In this document: positions 25,402-33,578 of the stretch, piece after piece
Layout of the letters: every line of letters starts with the position of its first letter
How positions within the stretch are numbered: position 1 is the stretch's first letter
Origin: Candidatus Eiseniibacteriota bacterium
Lineage (GTDB): Bacteria; Eisenbacteria; RBG-16-71-46; CAIMUX01
Assembly: GCA_020633975.1 (NCBI GenBank)
Contig: JACKCR010000002.1
Span: 2,666,001 to 2,730,000 of the forward strand
Direction of reading: 5' to 3'
DNA: 64,000 nucleotides
Made by a program: the position numbers and the translations under genes
Notes under the pieces: generated by a model
What the model saw: the letters and a program-made list of their open reading frames with translations, nothing else
What the model was told of the DNA's origin: nothing
The model's database searches: none

Positions 25402-26448
25402 CTACGGCTTGTCGAGCACCCCGACCAGGTCGACGACGGAGTACCCAGTGGAGCGCATCCCCTTGGAACAGCCATCACCCATCGGGGCGATGTAGAGAGA
25501 GTCGCCGACGATCTCGAACTTCGAGAACCGCCCGTTGGCAAGGCGCAGCGGTGGAGAAGCCCCACTGACGAGGACGATGCACGAATCCCCTAGCGAGAAG
25601 GTCGGTAGCTCCGCGACTGCGGCATCGTCCGGTGGTGGCAAGTCGATACTCACCGTGTCGGCCAGAGAGCTCGCCATCTCGCCCCAAGCAGCGTCCCGGG
25701 TCAACGACACGGTTCCCGAAAGCCAGTGAGGTGGTGCTCCAAGGAGGTCGACGTCGACGATCTTCCCCTTGATGCCTGTGACCCTGTGGGTATCCGCGAA
25801 CCGGATCGGATCCGTATCGCCAACGTAGGCTAGAACCGAGTCTGTGAAGGCACTCCAGCTCCCCGTGAACTCCGGATGACGGGCGTGCAGTACGGAGCCG
25901 TCGACCTCCCCCCAGAGAAGGCGGCCCACATCGATGAAGACAGGACCGTCGCACTCCCTCGAGAAGAACACGTAGCGCTTCCCGGCCTCCAAGGACCGGG
26001 CGTACTGGTCCGTGTCGAGGACGTGAATCGTCATGGTCGCGGGAACGGGCGATCCCTTCAGCATCTGGAACTGAGAGACCCCGTACGCGACGTAGTTCCA
26101 CCCGTCATCGTATGGTTGGACTCCAAACGTCACCTTCTCGACGCGACCCTCTACGATGCTGTCGCTGTTGCGGGCAGCCCATCGGGTGAGCTCGGACCGA
26201 GACGAAGGCATCGAGACCGAGCTAGCCAGGGCCTTTGAGTCGGCGAGTAGGGCGGTCACCATCGAGAAGGAGAGGAAGAGCACGGCCGAAGCCCACGCGG
26301 TGATCCGTCGCTGGGAGCGGGTCAGCGCCTGTTGCCGCCAGCTCACCGGCGAACCGGGAGGGCGTACCGGTTGTGGGCGGTCGAGCGAGGGTTGCCCAGG
26401 GCTGGGTGCCGCCGTCGCACCACGTAACTCCTGGATCGCGTACGGCAC
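25402..26448 (-). CDS. Exported protein with NTR/TIMP-like (OB) region
   Basis: 348 aa from GTG 26448, with GGAG nine bases upstream. A long N-terminal arm (about 48 residues, Pro/Gln-rich) precedes one hydrophobic segment ITAWASAVLFLSFSMVTALLA. The next part, ARNSDSIVEGRVEKVTFGV...QFQMLKGSPVPATMTIHVLDTD...EAGKRYVFFSREC, has the strand pattern of the NTR/TIMP-like OB domain frequent in secreted proteins of this group. The C-terminal half is not recognised. It is monocistronic and convergent with the TolB-like lipoprotein. Confidence 0.6.
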   Translation of the reverse strand: MPYAIQELRGATAAPSPGQPSLDRPQPVRPPGSPVSWRQQALTRSQRRITAWASAVLFLSFSMVTALLADSKALASSVSMPSSRSELTRWAARNSDSIVEGRVEKVTFGVQPYDDGWNYVAYGVSQFQMLKGSPVPATMTIHVLDTDQYARSLEAGKRYVFFSRECDGPVFIDVGRLLWGEVDGSVLHARHPEFTGSWSAFTDSVLAYVGDTDPIRFADTHRVTGIKGKIVDVDLLGAPPHWLSGTVSLTRDAAWGEMASSLADTVSIDLPPPDDAAVAELPTFSLGDSCIVLVSGASPPLRLANGRFSKFEIVGDSLYIAPMGDGCSKGMRSTGYSVVDLVGVLDKP

Positions 26449-26641
26449 GACTTTGATCTCCTCTGGCGGTACGAGCAGGGGTCTTTCCGCAGCCTGCTAG
26501 CTGCTCCGTCGAACTCCCCACCGGTCAAACACGGCTTCTACGGCCATCTTGGGCTGTCCAGCCCGCCGACTCAAGATGAGTGAGACCTATCCGGACGGAC
26601 TCGAGATACCTTCGACTCGTTTCGGCGAGTCCGTGTGGGTT

Positions 26642-26660
26642 CACATCCAATGTGGATGTG
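26642..26660. repeat. Dispersed palindrome copy CACATCCAATGTGGATGTG
   Basis: A perfect palindrome with 7-bp arms CACATCC / GGATGTG around AATGT. It is the cleanest copy of the family found at 16257-16350, 23491-23540, 29699, 31131 and 31921. Confidence 0.85.
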
Positions 26661-26731
26661 CCGTCCCCGCCGCCGTCTGCTCCCGCCTATCCGCACGTGC
26701 CCGCAACAGGGTGTCATCGGTAGTGCAGCCT

Positions 26732-27172
26732 GGCCAGCATGGCACGCCCACCATTCCGTGCGGGCGCGATGTACGACCGGCCTCCCGGTCCGCGGCATTG
26801 CGTCCACCCGCATGCAAACGCAGCATTCGCTTCGACGACAGTGCGCTTCTGCGAAGGGCGACCAGCATGGCGCAACGCACACTGTCCGGAGTCTGCATGC
26901 GCGACCGTACATCGGGGTTTCAAACAGTGTGCGAACCCGATGCACGACCAGACATCCTGAATACACGAACCTGGAAGGGGTACTGTCAGCACATGTAACC
27001 GGCCCGCCAAGATGCGGGCATGCGGCCGCGCGTGCAGACATCAGAATCACCGACAGGTCGCCGCGTGCGTGTCCGCCCAGCATTCACGATTCAGACCCTT
27101 TGCCAACACGATGTCCGGCCAGCATCACGCACCGCACACACCAGGTAGCGGACCATGCTGGCCAGACATTCG
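26732..27172. repeat. Scattered G-x-C-C-A-G-C-A-T motifs
   Basis: GGCCAGCATGGCACG (26732), CGACCAGCATGGCGC (26860), CGCCCAGCATTCACG (27074), CCGGCCAGCATCACG (27115), and an inverted plus direct pair CATGCTGGCCAGACATTCG (27153) share a GNCCAGCAT core. Spacing is irregular. They may be protein-binding sites or decayed repeats. Confidence 0.4.
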
Positions 27173-27570
27173 CCCCGTGCCACTCGGCAGCGGGCAATCC
27201 ACCCTGATCATCGCCACCCCGCCACCCGTGAAACGGCCGATTCGGTGGGTTCCCGTCATGCCGTGAACCGTTCGACAACCGAGCACTTCACTCGTCGGCG
27301 CTCCGCGAACCGGGAACCTGCCAAGCTCGCCCGCTCGCCATCATGCGTTGCAATAACTTAGAAGAAAGTTCGAAGGATCTTCGTTTTCTTCGCAACCCTC
27401 GCGATCGGGATTCGTACTTCTTCACGACAGCACCGACCGAATCCCCAACTCGTCTGTGCAACGGAGCTGTCGCCCCCATGACTCCCGTCTGTCTTCGCGT
27501 CTCTCGAGTGTACGGAACGGGTTCGTGCATCCGAGAACGTCGAGACACGGGAATCTTCCAGGAGGAACTC

Positions 27571-28392
27571 ATGCAAGGTCTCAACACTCGCACTAGTGAC
27601 GCTCGATGTATGCAGGCGGCCCGGTTCATCGAGCACCAGGTCGCGTCCGATCCTTCTGTCGCCGAGATCGCCGCGGAGATCATCGAGCACAACGCTCGTC
27701 TCCGGACGGCGGCGGTGAACCTCGACGAAGCCGAGATGCAGCGGCTCATCGCCCGCGCACAGTCCCTGCGCAGCGCGGTCGAACTGAAGAAGTCCATGCG
27801 TCTCATCGGCTCCGGCCTCGTCGCACGACGGAACGGCAGCCGTGCCTCCTCCGCCTTCTCGCTTCTCTTCCCCAAGGGCTACGCGGGATTCGCCCGTCTC
27901 CAGGGGCCACGCCTTCTCGACGAGGCGACTCGACTGGACCGGATGATCCGCGCTTCGTCCGACACGACCGTACAGAAGGTCGTCGCCAAGAACGGCGACG
28001 AGCTGGCTGCGGCGATCTCAGCGGCCGAGGCTGCGGTCCAGGCACTGGACGCCGCGATCGTGGCCGAGGAGCAAGCGAAGGAGGTGTTCCAGCAGGTGAA
28101 GTCCGAGTGGCTGGGTGCGTACTACCGCGCACAGCGTGCGTTCGAGGGCCGCTTCTCCGAAGAGCGCTCGCTGGCCGAAACCTACTTCGTCCGCTTCCGG
28201 ACGAGGCGGAAGTCCTCGGATGACGGGAACCCGAGCTCGACGAACGGTTCGACCGGCAACTCGACGGCCGGTTTGGCCGGTGACTCGATGATCGGCTTGG
28301 CCGGCACCGCGATGAACGGTTCGGCCGGGGCTTCGATGGATGACTCGGAGACAGCAGACTCGGACGAACTCTCCCAGGCGGCGACCCTATAG
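27571..28392 (+). CDS. Helical protein with Ser/Gly-rich repeat tail, unknown
   Basis: 273 aa from ATG 27571 after AGGAGG. The first 215 residues are almost all predicted helix, with coiled-coil-like stretches (AEIAAEIIEHNARLRTAAVN, AISAAEAAVQALDAAIVAEE). There is no signal peptide or membrane segment. The last 50 residues are a low-complexity tail of repeated S-T-G/N-S-x-A-G-L-A-G units ending in an acidic stretch (DDSETADSDELSQAATL). I do not recognise a family. A strong hairpin terminator follows. Confidence 0.6.
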   Translation: MQGLNTRTSDARCMQAARFIEHQVASDPSVAEIAAEIIEHNARLRTAAVNLDEAEMQRLIARAQSLRSAVELKKSMRLIGSGLVARRNGSRASSAFSLLFPKGYAGFARLQGPRLLDEATRLDRMIRASSDTTVQKVVAKNGDELAAAISAAEAAVQALDAAIVAEEQAKEVFQQVKSEWLGAYYRAQRAFEGRFSEERSLAETYFVRFRTRRKSSDDGNPSSTNGSTGNSTAGLAGDSMIGLAGTAMNGSAGASMDDSETADSDELSQAATL

Positions 28393-28469
28393 CTCCCGCT
28401 CCGATCCCGTGACCTTCGAGAAAGGAGGACACCGGCACCCATGTCGCCGATCGCTGAAGAGCAACTGAG

Positions 28470-28500
28470 TGAGCGGCCCGTTCTGGAGACGGGCCGCTCA
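28470..28500 (+). terminator. Strong stem-loop after 27571 gene
   Basis: TGAGCGGCCCGT (28470-28481) and ACGGGCCGCTCA (28489-28500) form a perfect 12-bp stem with a 7-nt loop, 78 nt after the stop codon. No T-run follows. Confidence 0.65.
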
Positions 28501-28554
28501 CTTGCCTCCGGGCGGAAACGCCCCACCTCGCTCCCGTACGCACTCCCTACGCTT

Positions 28555-28583
28555 GTGGCACAGTCCGACCGCCGTGGTGTAAA
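28555..28583 (+). promoter_or_regulatory. Candidate promoter for 28632 gene
   Basis: GTGGCA, 17 nt, TGTAAA; four of six matches in each hexamer. The same -35 variant GTGGCA is found before the beta-helix gene at 43738. The -10 ends 48 nt before the start codon. Confidence 0.42.
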
Positions 28584-28631
28584 TTCGACTTGCCCCCTCC
28601 CTCGGCAATCACGCCAACCCAGGAGGCACGC

Positions 28632-29492
28632 ATGCCACGCACGGTTCCGGTCTTGACCCTCTCCGCTCTTTCCGTTTTCGCCCTCGCTACATTCGCAACG
28701 CAAGCCCGCTCCGGAGCGAATGCGGGCGGATACCTCCTCCTTCACACGGACGACACGGTGATCTACACCGAAGACGATGCCAGCTCCTACTGCAACGAAC
28801 TCGCCTCCGAATGCGGGTGGGACCCAGAGTGTGACGACGATCACTTTCCCTGCGAGTCCGCGCTGGCCAACCTCAACCCGACGTCGGGACGTGGCCCGGA
28901 TACGGCCATGATCTGGGCAATAGCCGCGTTTCCCCCGGAATCTTGTCCCGCAGTTGCCGCCATTCAGTTCGGGTTGACTTGGCCGGTGAGCGGGCCGTGG
29001 CCGGAGTTCGTGGATTGGAACAACTGCGGTGATTTCGAGATCTCCACCGACTACTGGCCGAACGGTCTGGTACAGGGAACGGCCGTGACTTGGTACCCCC
29101 CGGTCCGCCGAACGGGTTTCCCGGTCTACTGGTTTGCCGCCTACTCGTACTATGGCCCCGTGGAGATCGCGGTGGACGACTTCCCCGTTGGACCATACGG
29201 GCTCGTGTTCGCCGATGACCAAGTCCCTGCGGCGCTGGACCCCGTCCCGGCTGATCATCGCGGCTCGGTCGGCCTGAACGGCGCAACCGGATGGAATCCC
29301 TACACCGTGAGTACTCCCGTCGGTGCATGCTGCGCGGACGACGGCACCTGCGCGCAGATCACCGAGGACGAGTGCCAGAGCGTCGGCGGTCAGTACGTCG
29401 GCGACGGCGCCCCGTGCGAACCGAACCCATGCAACATTACTCCGGTCCTCGATACGTCCTGGGGCGCCGTGAAGTCGATCTTTCGGAACTAG
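28632..29492 (+). CDS. Secreted YWFAAY-domain protein, copy 3
   Basis: 286 aa from ATG 28632 after AGGAGG. Signal peptide ends near ARS-GANAGG. Family features in order: GGYLLLHTDDTVIYTED, a Cys-rich insert (five Cys), IWAIAAFPPESCPAV, NCGDFEISTDYWPNG, VYWFAAYSYYGPVEI, LDPVPADHRGSVGLNGATGW, then an added Cys module GACCADDGTCAQITEDEC...GDGAPCEPNPC, known from many secreted proteins of Planctomycetes and FCB bacteria, and a final LDTSWGAVKSIFRN. It is closest to copy 1 (9822). The added Cys module sits directly before the tail. Confidence 0.74.
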   Translation: MPRTVPVLTLSALSVFALATFATQARSGANAGGYLLLHTDDTVIYTEDDASSYCNELASECGWDPECDDDHFPCESALANLNPTSGRGPDTAMIWAIAAFPPESCPAVAAIQFGLTWPVSGPWPEFVDWNNCGDFEISTDYWPNGLVQGTAVTWYPPVRRTGFPVYWFAAYSYYGPVEIAVDDFPVGPYGLVFADDQVPAALDPVPADHRGSVGLNGATGWNPYTVSTPVGACCADDGTCAQITEDECQSVGGQYVGDGAPCEPNPCNITPVLDTSWGAVKSIFRN

Positions 29493-30352
29493 CAGGCTCG
29501 GGAGCCATCCTCGCCGATTGCCGTGACGCCAAGGACGACGAACCAAGGGTCGAACTGGCGAAGCAAGAGCGACGACCGGCGGCACTCGCCCGAGCAGGTG
29601 AAACCACTGACAAGCGCACGAGCGAGCGGGACGTTGGACGCACCCGCTTGCTCACCTCCGGTTCACATCCCAGGCTCGTCTGAGTGTTGCTCCTGACGAC
29701 ATTCAACATGGATGTGGGCGGTCGAGTTCGGAAGGCCGGCACGCACACCACCCGCGACCGCCCCGGCGCGTCCGGTGGCAGCGGAGGACGCGTCCTCGTT
29801 TTGCGCCTTTCGGACCTTTCTCGCGTGTGTCTTCGTGGCGCTCCCCCGTCAGCCGATCGCTGCCGGTCGCGCCGCGGTCCACTGGCGGCCAGCGCTTCCT
29901 TGGAGTTCGCACCGGACATGATCCGTGCCTGCTCGTTAAAGAGAAATTCGGTCCGCCGCAACTATACTTCTTGACGCGATTCGGGCCACCGGCGAGTTCG
30001 TCAGCGTCCCGCTTTGTCGATTCGCCTCCCAGACGCGTTGTACGGATACATACGCGACGGATGGCCATCGCTTGGTCGTCGGAGGTCCTTTCCCTCCCTA
30101 TCGCACAACCAGGTGCCGTACAGAGAGGCCAAAACACCCCGTGGTACGTTGGGCCAGGCGAGCGAGAGGACGCGAGACAGAGCTTCGTCCCCGTTGCCAC
30201 CGATCTCGTCCTGACCCGAGCTCTGTCAGCAGCCCACGCGGCGCATCTGCGGAAGACCGTCGTCGAGATCGACGACGTCGCGAACATCGACTGTCTCGCG
30301 AGCAACGGGAGCACAGAAGAACGCGATCGCGAGCGACGAACCAGGAGGGACC
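29493..30352. other. 860-nt non-coding gap
   Basis: No convincing gene. It holds the palindrome at 29699 and an imperfect stem GCGAGCGGG / CCCGCTTGC near 29625-29655. A TATACT at 29963-29968 could be a -10 for the HNH gene, but there is no matching -35. Confidence 0.45.
29699..29715. repeat. Dispersed palindrome copy ACATTCAACATGGATGT
   Basis: Arms ACAT(T/C)CA and TGGATGT match with one T/G mismatch; same core as the other copies. Confidence 0.75.
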
Positions 30353-31882
30353 ATGAACCGAACAGACTCCACGCCCGAGGGCACCTACGGCACACCGCAT
30401 TCGATGGGACCGACGCATTCGATGGAACCGACGCATTCGATGGGACCGACTCAGGGCATTCGGAACCCTCCGGTGCAGTCGCTGACCGACACGCAGTTGG
30501 TCGAGCACGCAGACTTGGCCGTTCGTCGCGCGCACTCGTCGGCCGTCGCACTGCTCGATGCCGTTGCGGAGATCGATCGGCGGGCGCTCTACCTCGGCGC
30601 GGGCTATTCGTCCATGTACGACTATTGCACGCGACGTTGGCGCTACTCTTCCGCCACGGCCGCCCGATACATTGCTGCCGCTCGCGCCGCGGACCGATTC
30701 CCACAGGTCCGACAGATGCTGGAGCAGCGACGCCTCACGGTCTGCGGAGTCGCGCGGCTAGCCGGAGTCCTGACGCCCGAGAACTACGACGATCTCCTCA
30801 CGCGCTCCGCCGGCAAGACGTTCGCCGAAGTCGAAGCACTGGCCGGAACGCGGAAGACGGCGCCTCGCGTGCCGGACCGGATTCGGATCATCGGCGCGAG
30901 CCAACCTGCATCGAAGGAGGAGGAGTCGCTGTCGCTGGGCATCGAACAAGTGCCGGATGGAGTCGGGAGTGGGTGTTCGAGCAGAGTCGCGAACGGAGTT
31001 GCGCAGGCTGAAGTGATTGGAAGTGCGAGCGAGGACGAATCTCGTTCCCGCGACGCGTCGACGAACTCACCATCCAGCACTCCCATCGTCGCCAATGATC
31101 GCATCGCATCCACTCTCGACGTCGAGAGCAACATTCAACGTGGATGTCAGTCTCGCCAGGTTCCCACGGAGTCCGAACTCCGCTACGAGATCCGGTTCGC
31201 CGCGAAGCAGAAGTTCGTGGAGAAGCTGGAGCGCGCGAAGTCGGTCTGCTCGAACAAGGCAGACCTCGAGTCGATTCTCAAGCGGGCGCTCGACGATCTC
31301 CTGGACCGTCGCGATCCCGAACGGCGGTCGAAGCGTCGGATGGAACGTAGCTCGAAGCGACGTGCGGTGGGTGGAACGAAGCGTCGTGCGACCCGTGGGG
31401 CGAAGCTGCGTGCGACGGGTGGAACGATAGGGCGTGCGAAGGGTGGAACGATACGGCGTGCGAAGGCGACCGCAAACGGGAACACAAGGCGGCGGTCGAC
31501 GGACGACGCAGGTGAGAGCGCAAAGCAACGGTCGACGGGCAGCTCAGACGGCAGCAAAGGGCCGCGGTCGAGGAACGGCGCAAGTGGGAGCGCATCGCAG
31601 GCGTCAACGGGCTGCGTGAAGCTGCATACGTCAGGTGAGCCCAACCGCAACCGGCACATCCCAGCGGAGGTGCGGGACTCGGTCTTCCTGCGGGACGGCG
31701 GTCGATGCACCTTCGTCAGTCCCACCGGCGTCCGCTGCGCGGCCCGAGCGTTTCTCCAGCTCGACCACGTGGTCAGATTCGCCGACGGAGGGCTCCATAC
31801 GGTGGAGAACCTTCGAGTCCGTTGTGGTCGGCACAACCGGAACCGGGAGGCACCCGGGCTCGGGGCGAGGTCCCGCGAGTGA
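30353..31882 (+). CDS. DUF222-type HNH endonuclease-like protein with internal repeats
   Basis: 509 aa from ATG 30353 after CAGGAGGG. Residues 1-35 carry three 6-residue repeats HSMGPT/HSMEPT/HSMGPT. Residues 40-165 are helical (LVEHADLAVRRAHSSAVALLDAVAEIDRR, YSSMYDYCTRRWRYSSATAARYI), as in DUF222 proteins. A basic repeat region (KRRAVGGTKRRATRGAKLRATGG...) spans roughly 325-420. The HNH domain ends the protein: CTFV...GVRCAARAFLQLDHVVRFADGGLHTVENLRVRCGRHN (about 450-500), with Cys and His for zinc and the catalytic D-H. DUF222/HNH proteins are numerous in some genomes, often thought to be mobile; cutting activity is not shown. Codon use in the repeats is poor. Confidence 0.78.
   Translation: MNRTDSTPEGTYGTPHSMGPTHSMEPTHSMGPTQGIRNPPVQSLTDTQLVEHADLAVRRAHSSAVALLDAVAEIDRRALYLGAGYSSMYDYCTRRWRYSSATAARYIAAARAADRFPQVRQMLEQRRLTVCGVARLAGVLTPENYDDLLTRSAGKTFAEVEALAGTRKTAPRVPDRIRIIGASQPASKEEESLSLGIEQVPDGVGSGCSSRVANGVAQAEVIGSASEDESRSRDASTNSPSSTPIVANDRIASTLDVESNIQRGCQSRQVPTESELRYEIRFAAKQKFVEKLERAKSVCSNKADLESILKRALDDLLDRRDPERRSKRRMERSSKRRAVGGTKRRATRGAKLRATGGTIGRAKGGTIRRAKATANGNTRRRSTDDAGESAKQRSTGSSDGSKGPRSRNGASGSASQASTGCVKLHTSGEPNRNRHIPAEVRDSVFLRDGGRCTFVSPTGVRCAARAFLQLDHVVRFADGGLHTVENLRVRCGRHNRNREAPGLGARSRE
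30397..30450 (+). repeat. 18-bp tandem repeat in HNH gene
   Basis: GCATTCGATGGGACCGAC three times (30397, 30415, 30433; the middle copy has A for one G). It encodes HSMGPT-type units and keeps frame. Confidence 0.85.
31131..31147. repeat. Dispersed palindrome copy inside HNH gene
   Basis: ACATTCAACGTGGATGT lies in frame in the linker region (encoding SNIQRGCQ). It is the only copy found within a gene, and its central AACGT matches the palindrome split by the IS. Confidence 0.8.
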
Positions 31883-31920
31883 TGAGCCCGCGGGACGCCT
31901 TACGCTCACTGGCCGTCGGG

Positions 31921-31939
31921 CACATTCAATGCGGATGTG
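31921..31939. repeat. Dispersed palindrome copy CACATTCAATGCGGATGTG
   Basis: Arms CACATTC / GGATGTG with one T-G mismatch, 39 nt after the HNH stop codon. It could also end that transcript. Confidence 0.8.
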
Positions 31940-32027
31940 CAGCTGCCGGCAGGCTGCTCTACTTCGCCCGGCACCGGGCCGCCGCCTGCTCCGGCCAGGC
32001 ACGGCTTCGGCACCGGGCCTACTCCGA

Positions 32028-32160
32028 CCGGCATCCGGTCTGTTCCGGCCAGGCCCTGATTCGGCCTAACCCTGCTCGGGCCGGCATCCGGTCTGTGCCG
32101 GGCAGGCACTGATTCGGCCTAACCTGCCCGGGCCGGCATCCGGTCTGTTCCAGGCGGGCC
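32028..32160 (+). repeat. 52-53 bp tandem repeat, about 2.5 units
   Basis: Units start with CCGGCATCCGGTCTGT at 32028, 32081 and 32133; each then has a CAGGC..CTGATTCGGCCTAACC..GC segment. A degenerate related unit lies to the left (31990-32027). Each unit can fold on itself (CCGG/GGCC-rich). Confidence 0.8.
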
Positions 32161-32507
32161 CCTGCTCTGCTCACCCTATAGGTCGGGCGCGCGCCCTCGC
32201 GCACGAGGACCAGTGACGCTCGACGTGGTGGCGGACCGAGACACACCTCTACCATGCTGCCGCATAGATACTTACCGCCGCCAACGCGCGACACAGCCCA
32301 CCTAGCCGCTCGCCTCCAATCGTACTCCAAACACCTCCCGGGGCGAGACGCCTGGCAGGACTCCTGGCAGGACTCCCGGCCGCCCGCGCCTCGAGCAAAA
32401 ATCTGCACCCGTCACGCAACTTCTCCCCCATGCGCCCGGATAAGTCTCGCGTACGGGGCACTCCCGAGCCCCACAACCCGATGACCAACAGACACAGGAT
32501 GGAAGCC

Positions 32508-33218
32508 ATGCGGAACCTCGAGAACGTCCAGACCACCTCCACCGCCACCGTCGCCCAGGGCACCGAGAGCTGGAACAGCACTTCTGGGGCCGCCGTCCAT
32601 TCCAACGCCGGCGCAGCCCGCACGAACGCCTCCAACGCCGACGCCGTCGTCACCGCCGCCGACGAGTTCTGGACCGAAGACCTTCTGACCGAGGAAGACA
32701 CCTGCACCGAGGCCGAGCTTCTCGAAGCGTTCCAGGGATTCCTCGAAGGCGACCTCACGCTCGCGCAGCTCGAAGGTATGAGCGCCGAGGATCTCTACCA
32801 GGTTGCGGACATGGGCTACGACCTCATGACCGAAGGCAAGCTCGAAGACGCGAAGAAGATCTTCGAAGGCCTCTACGTCTACAACCCGTTCGACGCGTAC
32901 TTCCACACCGCGCTCGGTTCGATCTACCAGCGTCAGGGCGATCTCGAAGCCGCCTACGAGCACTACCTCAGCGCGGTCGAACTCTATGACGAGGATATCC
33001 AGACCTGGACCAACCTCGGTGAAGTCGCGCTCGAGCAGAGCACGAAGTTCATGAAGGACGGACGTACCGCCGAGGCCGAGGAAGCGTTCGTCAACGCAGC
33101 GGAAGCCCTCGGTCGGGCCATCGCCCTCGATCCGGAAGCGAAGGAAGACGCCGGCCGCCGGGCCCACGCGCTCGTCCACGTCACCGTCGGCGCGATGCAG
33201 AGCGCGATGATCCACTAA
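32508..33218 (+). CDS. TPR protein resembling LcrH/SycD T3SS chaperones
   Basis: 236 aa from ATG 32508, with AGGA 8 nt upstream; ATGs at 32481 and 32499 are alternatives. Residues 1-60 are low-complexity Thr/Ala/Asn. Residues 84-200 are TPRs in the SycD pattern: LEGMSAEDLYQVADMGYDLMTEGKLEDAKKIFEGLYVYNPFDAYFHTALGSIYQRQGDLEAAYEHY. The phrase 'sxexLyxxAyxlyxxGkxedAxkiFxxLxxxdPfdxxyxxxLGxxxQ' is the signature of class II type III secretion chaperones, which hold translocator proteins before export. General TPR proteins can look similar, so this is a family resemblance, strengthened by sctV at 48527. No translocator gene is adjacent. Confidence 0.62.
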   Translation: MRNLENVQTTSTATVAQGTESWNSTSGAAVHSNAGAARTNASNADAVVTAADEFWTEDLLTEEDTCTEAELLEAFQGFLEGDLTLAQLEGMSAEDLYQVADMGYDLMTEGKLEDAKKIFEGLYVYNPFDAYFHTALGSIYQRQGDLEAAYEHYLSAVELYDEDIQTWTNLGEVALEQSTKFMKDGRTAEAEEAFVNAAEALGRAIALDPEAKEDAGRRAHALVHVTVGAMQSAMIH

Positions 33219-33279
33219 GTCGAACGCCGACGAACACAAACGAACACGAACGACAACGAAGTCAAACGAACCGACCTCG

Positions 33280-33358
33280 AACGACGAACTCAGACAACGA
33301 CGAACTCAGACAACGACGAACTCAAACGACGACGGGCTCAAACGACGACCGCTCAAAC
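33280..33358 (+). repeat. 16-bp tandem repeat downstream of TPR gene
   Basis: AACGACGAACTCAGAC occurs at 33280 and 33296, AACGACGAACTCAAAC at 33312, then two diverged units. The whole stretch 33219-33420 is built from AACGA-like words. Confidence 0.85.
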
Positions 33359-33421
33359 GAACCGAACCAGGACCTCGAACGATCGACGCCAACGACGAAC
33401 TCCACCACAGCAAAGCACCAA

Positions 33422-33456
33422 GAGAAGCGGGGAGCCGACGGGGCGCCCCGCTTCTC
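33422..33456 (+). terminator. Stem-loop after TPR gene
   Basis: GAGAAGCGGGG (33422-33432) pairs perfectly with CCCCGCTTCTC (33446-33456), loop 13 nt. Confidence 0.6.
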
Positions 33457-33578
33457 GGCGTCGGGCCGAGGCTAGGTGCTGGATTGTCGCTCAGTCGGTG
33501 GGCTACAGTCGCAAACTTGCGTAGCGGATCAGGCCCACGCGCGGTCATCGGGTGAGTCATGGGAGGTAGGAGTACGAC

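Larger units (their letters stand above)
26449..27570. other. 1.1-kb non-coding accessory stretch
   Basis: No frame on either strand has a ribosome binding site plus coding bias. It contains the palindrome at 26642-26660, the CCAGCAT-type repeats at 26732-27172, and at 27340-27400 an unusually AT-rich block with a small stem CGAAG-gat-CTTCG followed by TTTTCTT (27371-27390). Confidence 0.5.
31883..32507. other. 625-nt non-coding gap with repeats
   Basis: Contains the palindrome at 31921 and the 52-bp repeats at 32028-32160. No frame has both a ribosome binding site and coding bias. Confidence 0.5.

Noticed and set aside
30397-30450. Regular 18-bp repeats considered as a CRISPR array
   Set aside because: The units are directly adjacent without spacers, lie in frame in a gene and no cas gene is present.
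33280-33358. 16-bp repeats considered as CRISPR or iteron-type origin
   Set aside because: No unique spacers; no replication initiator, DnaA boxes or AT-rich unwinding region nearby.
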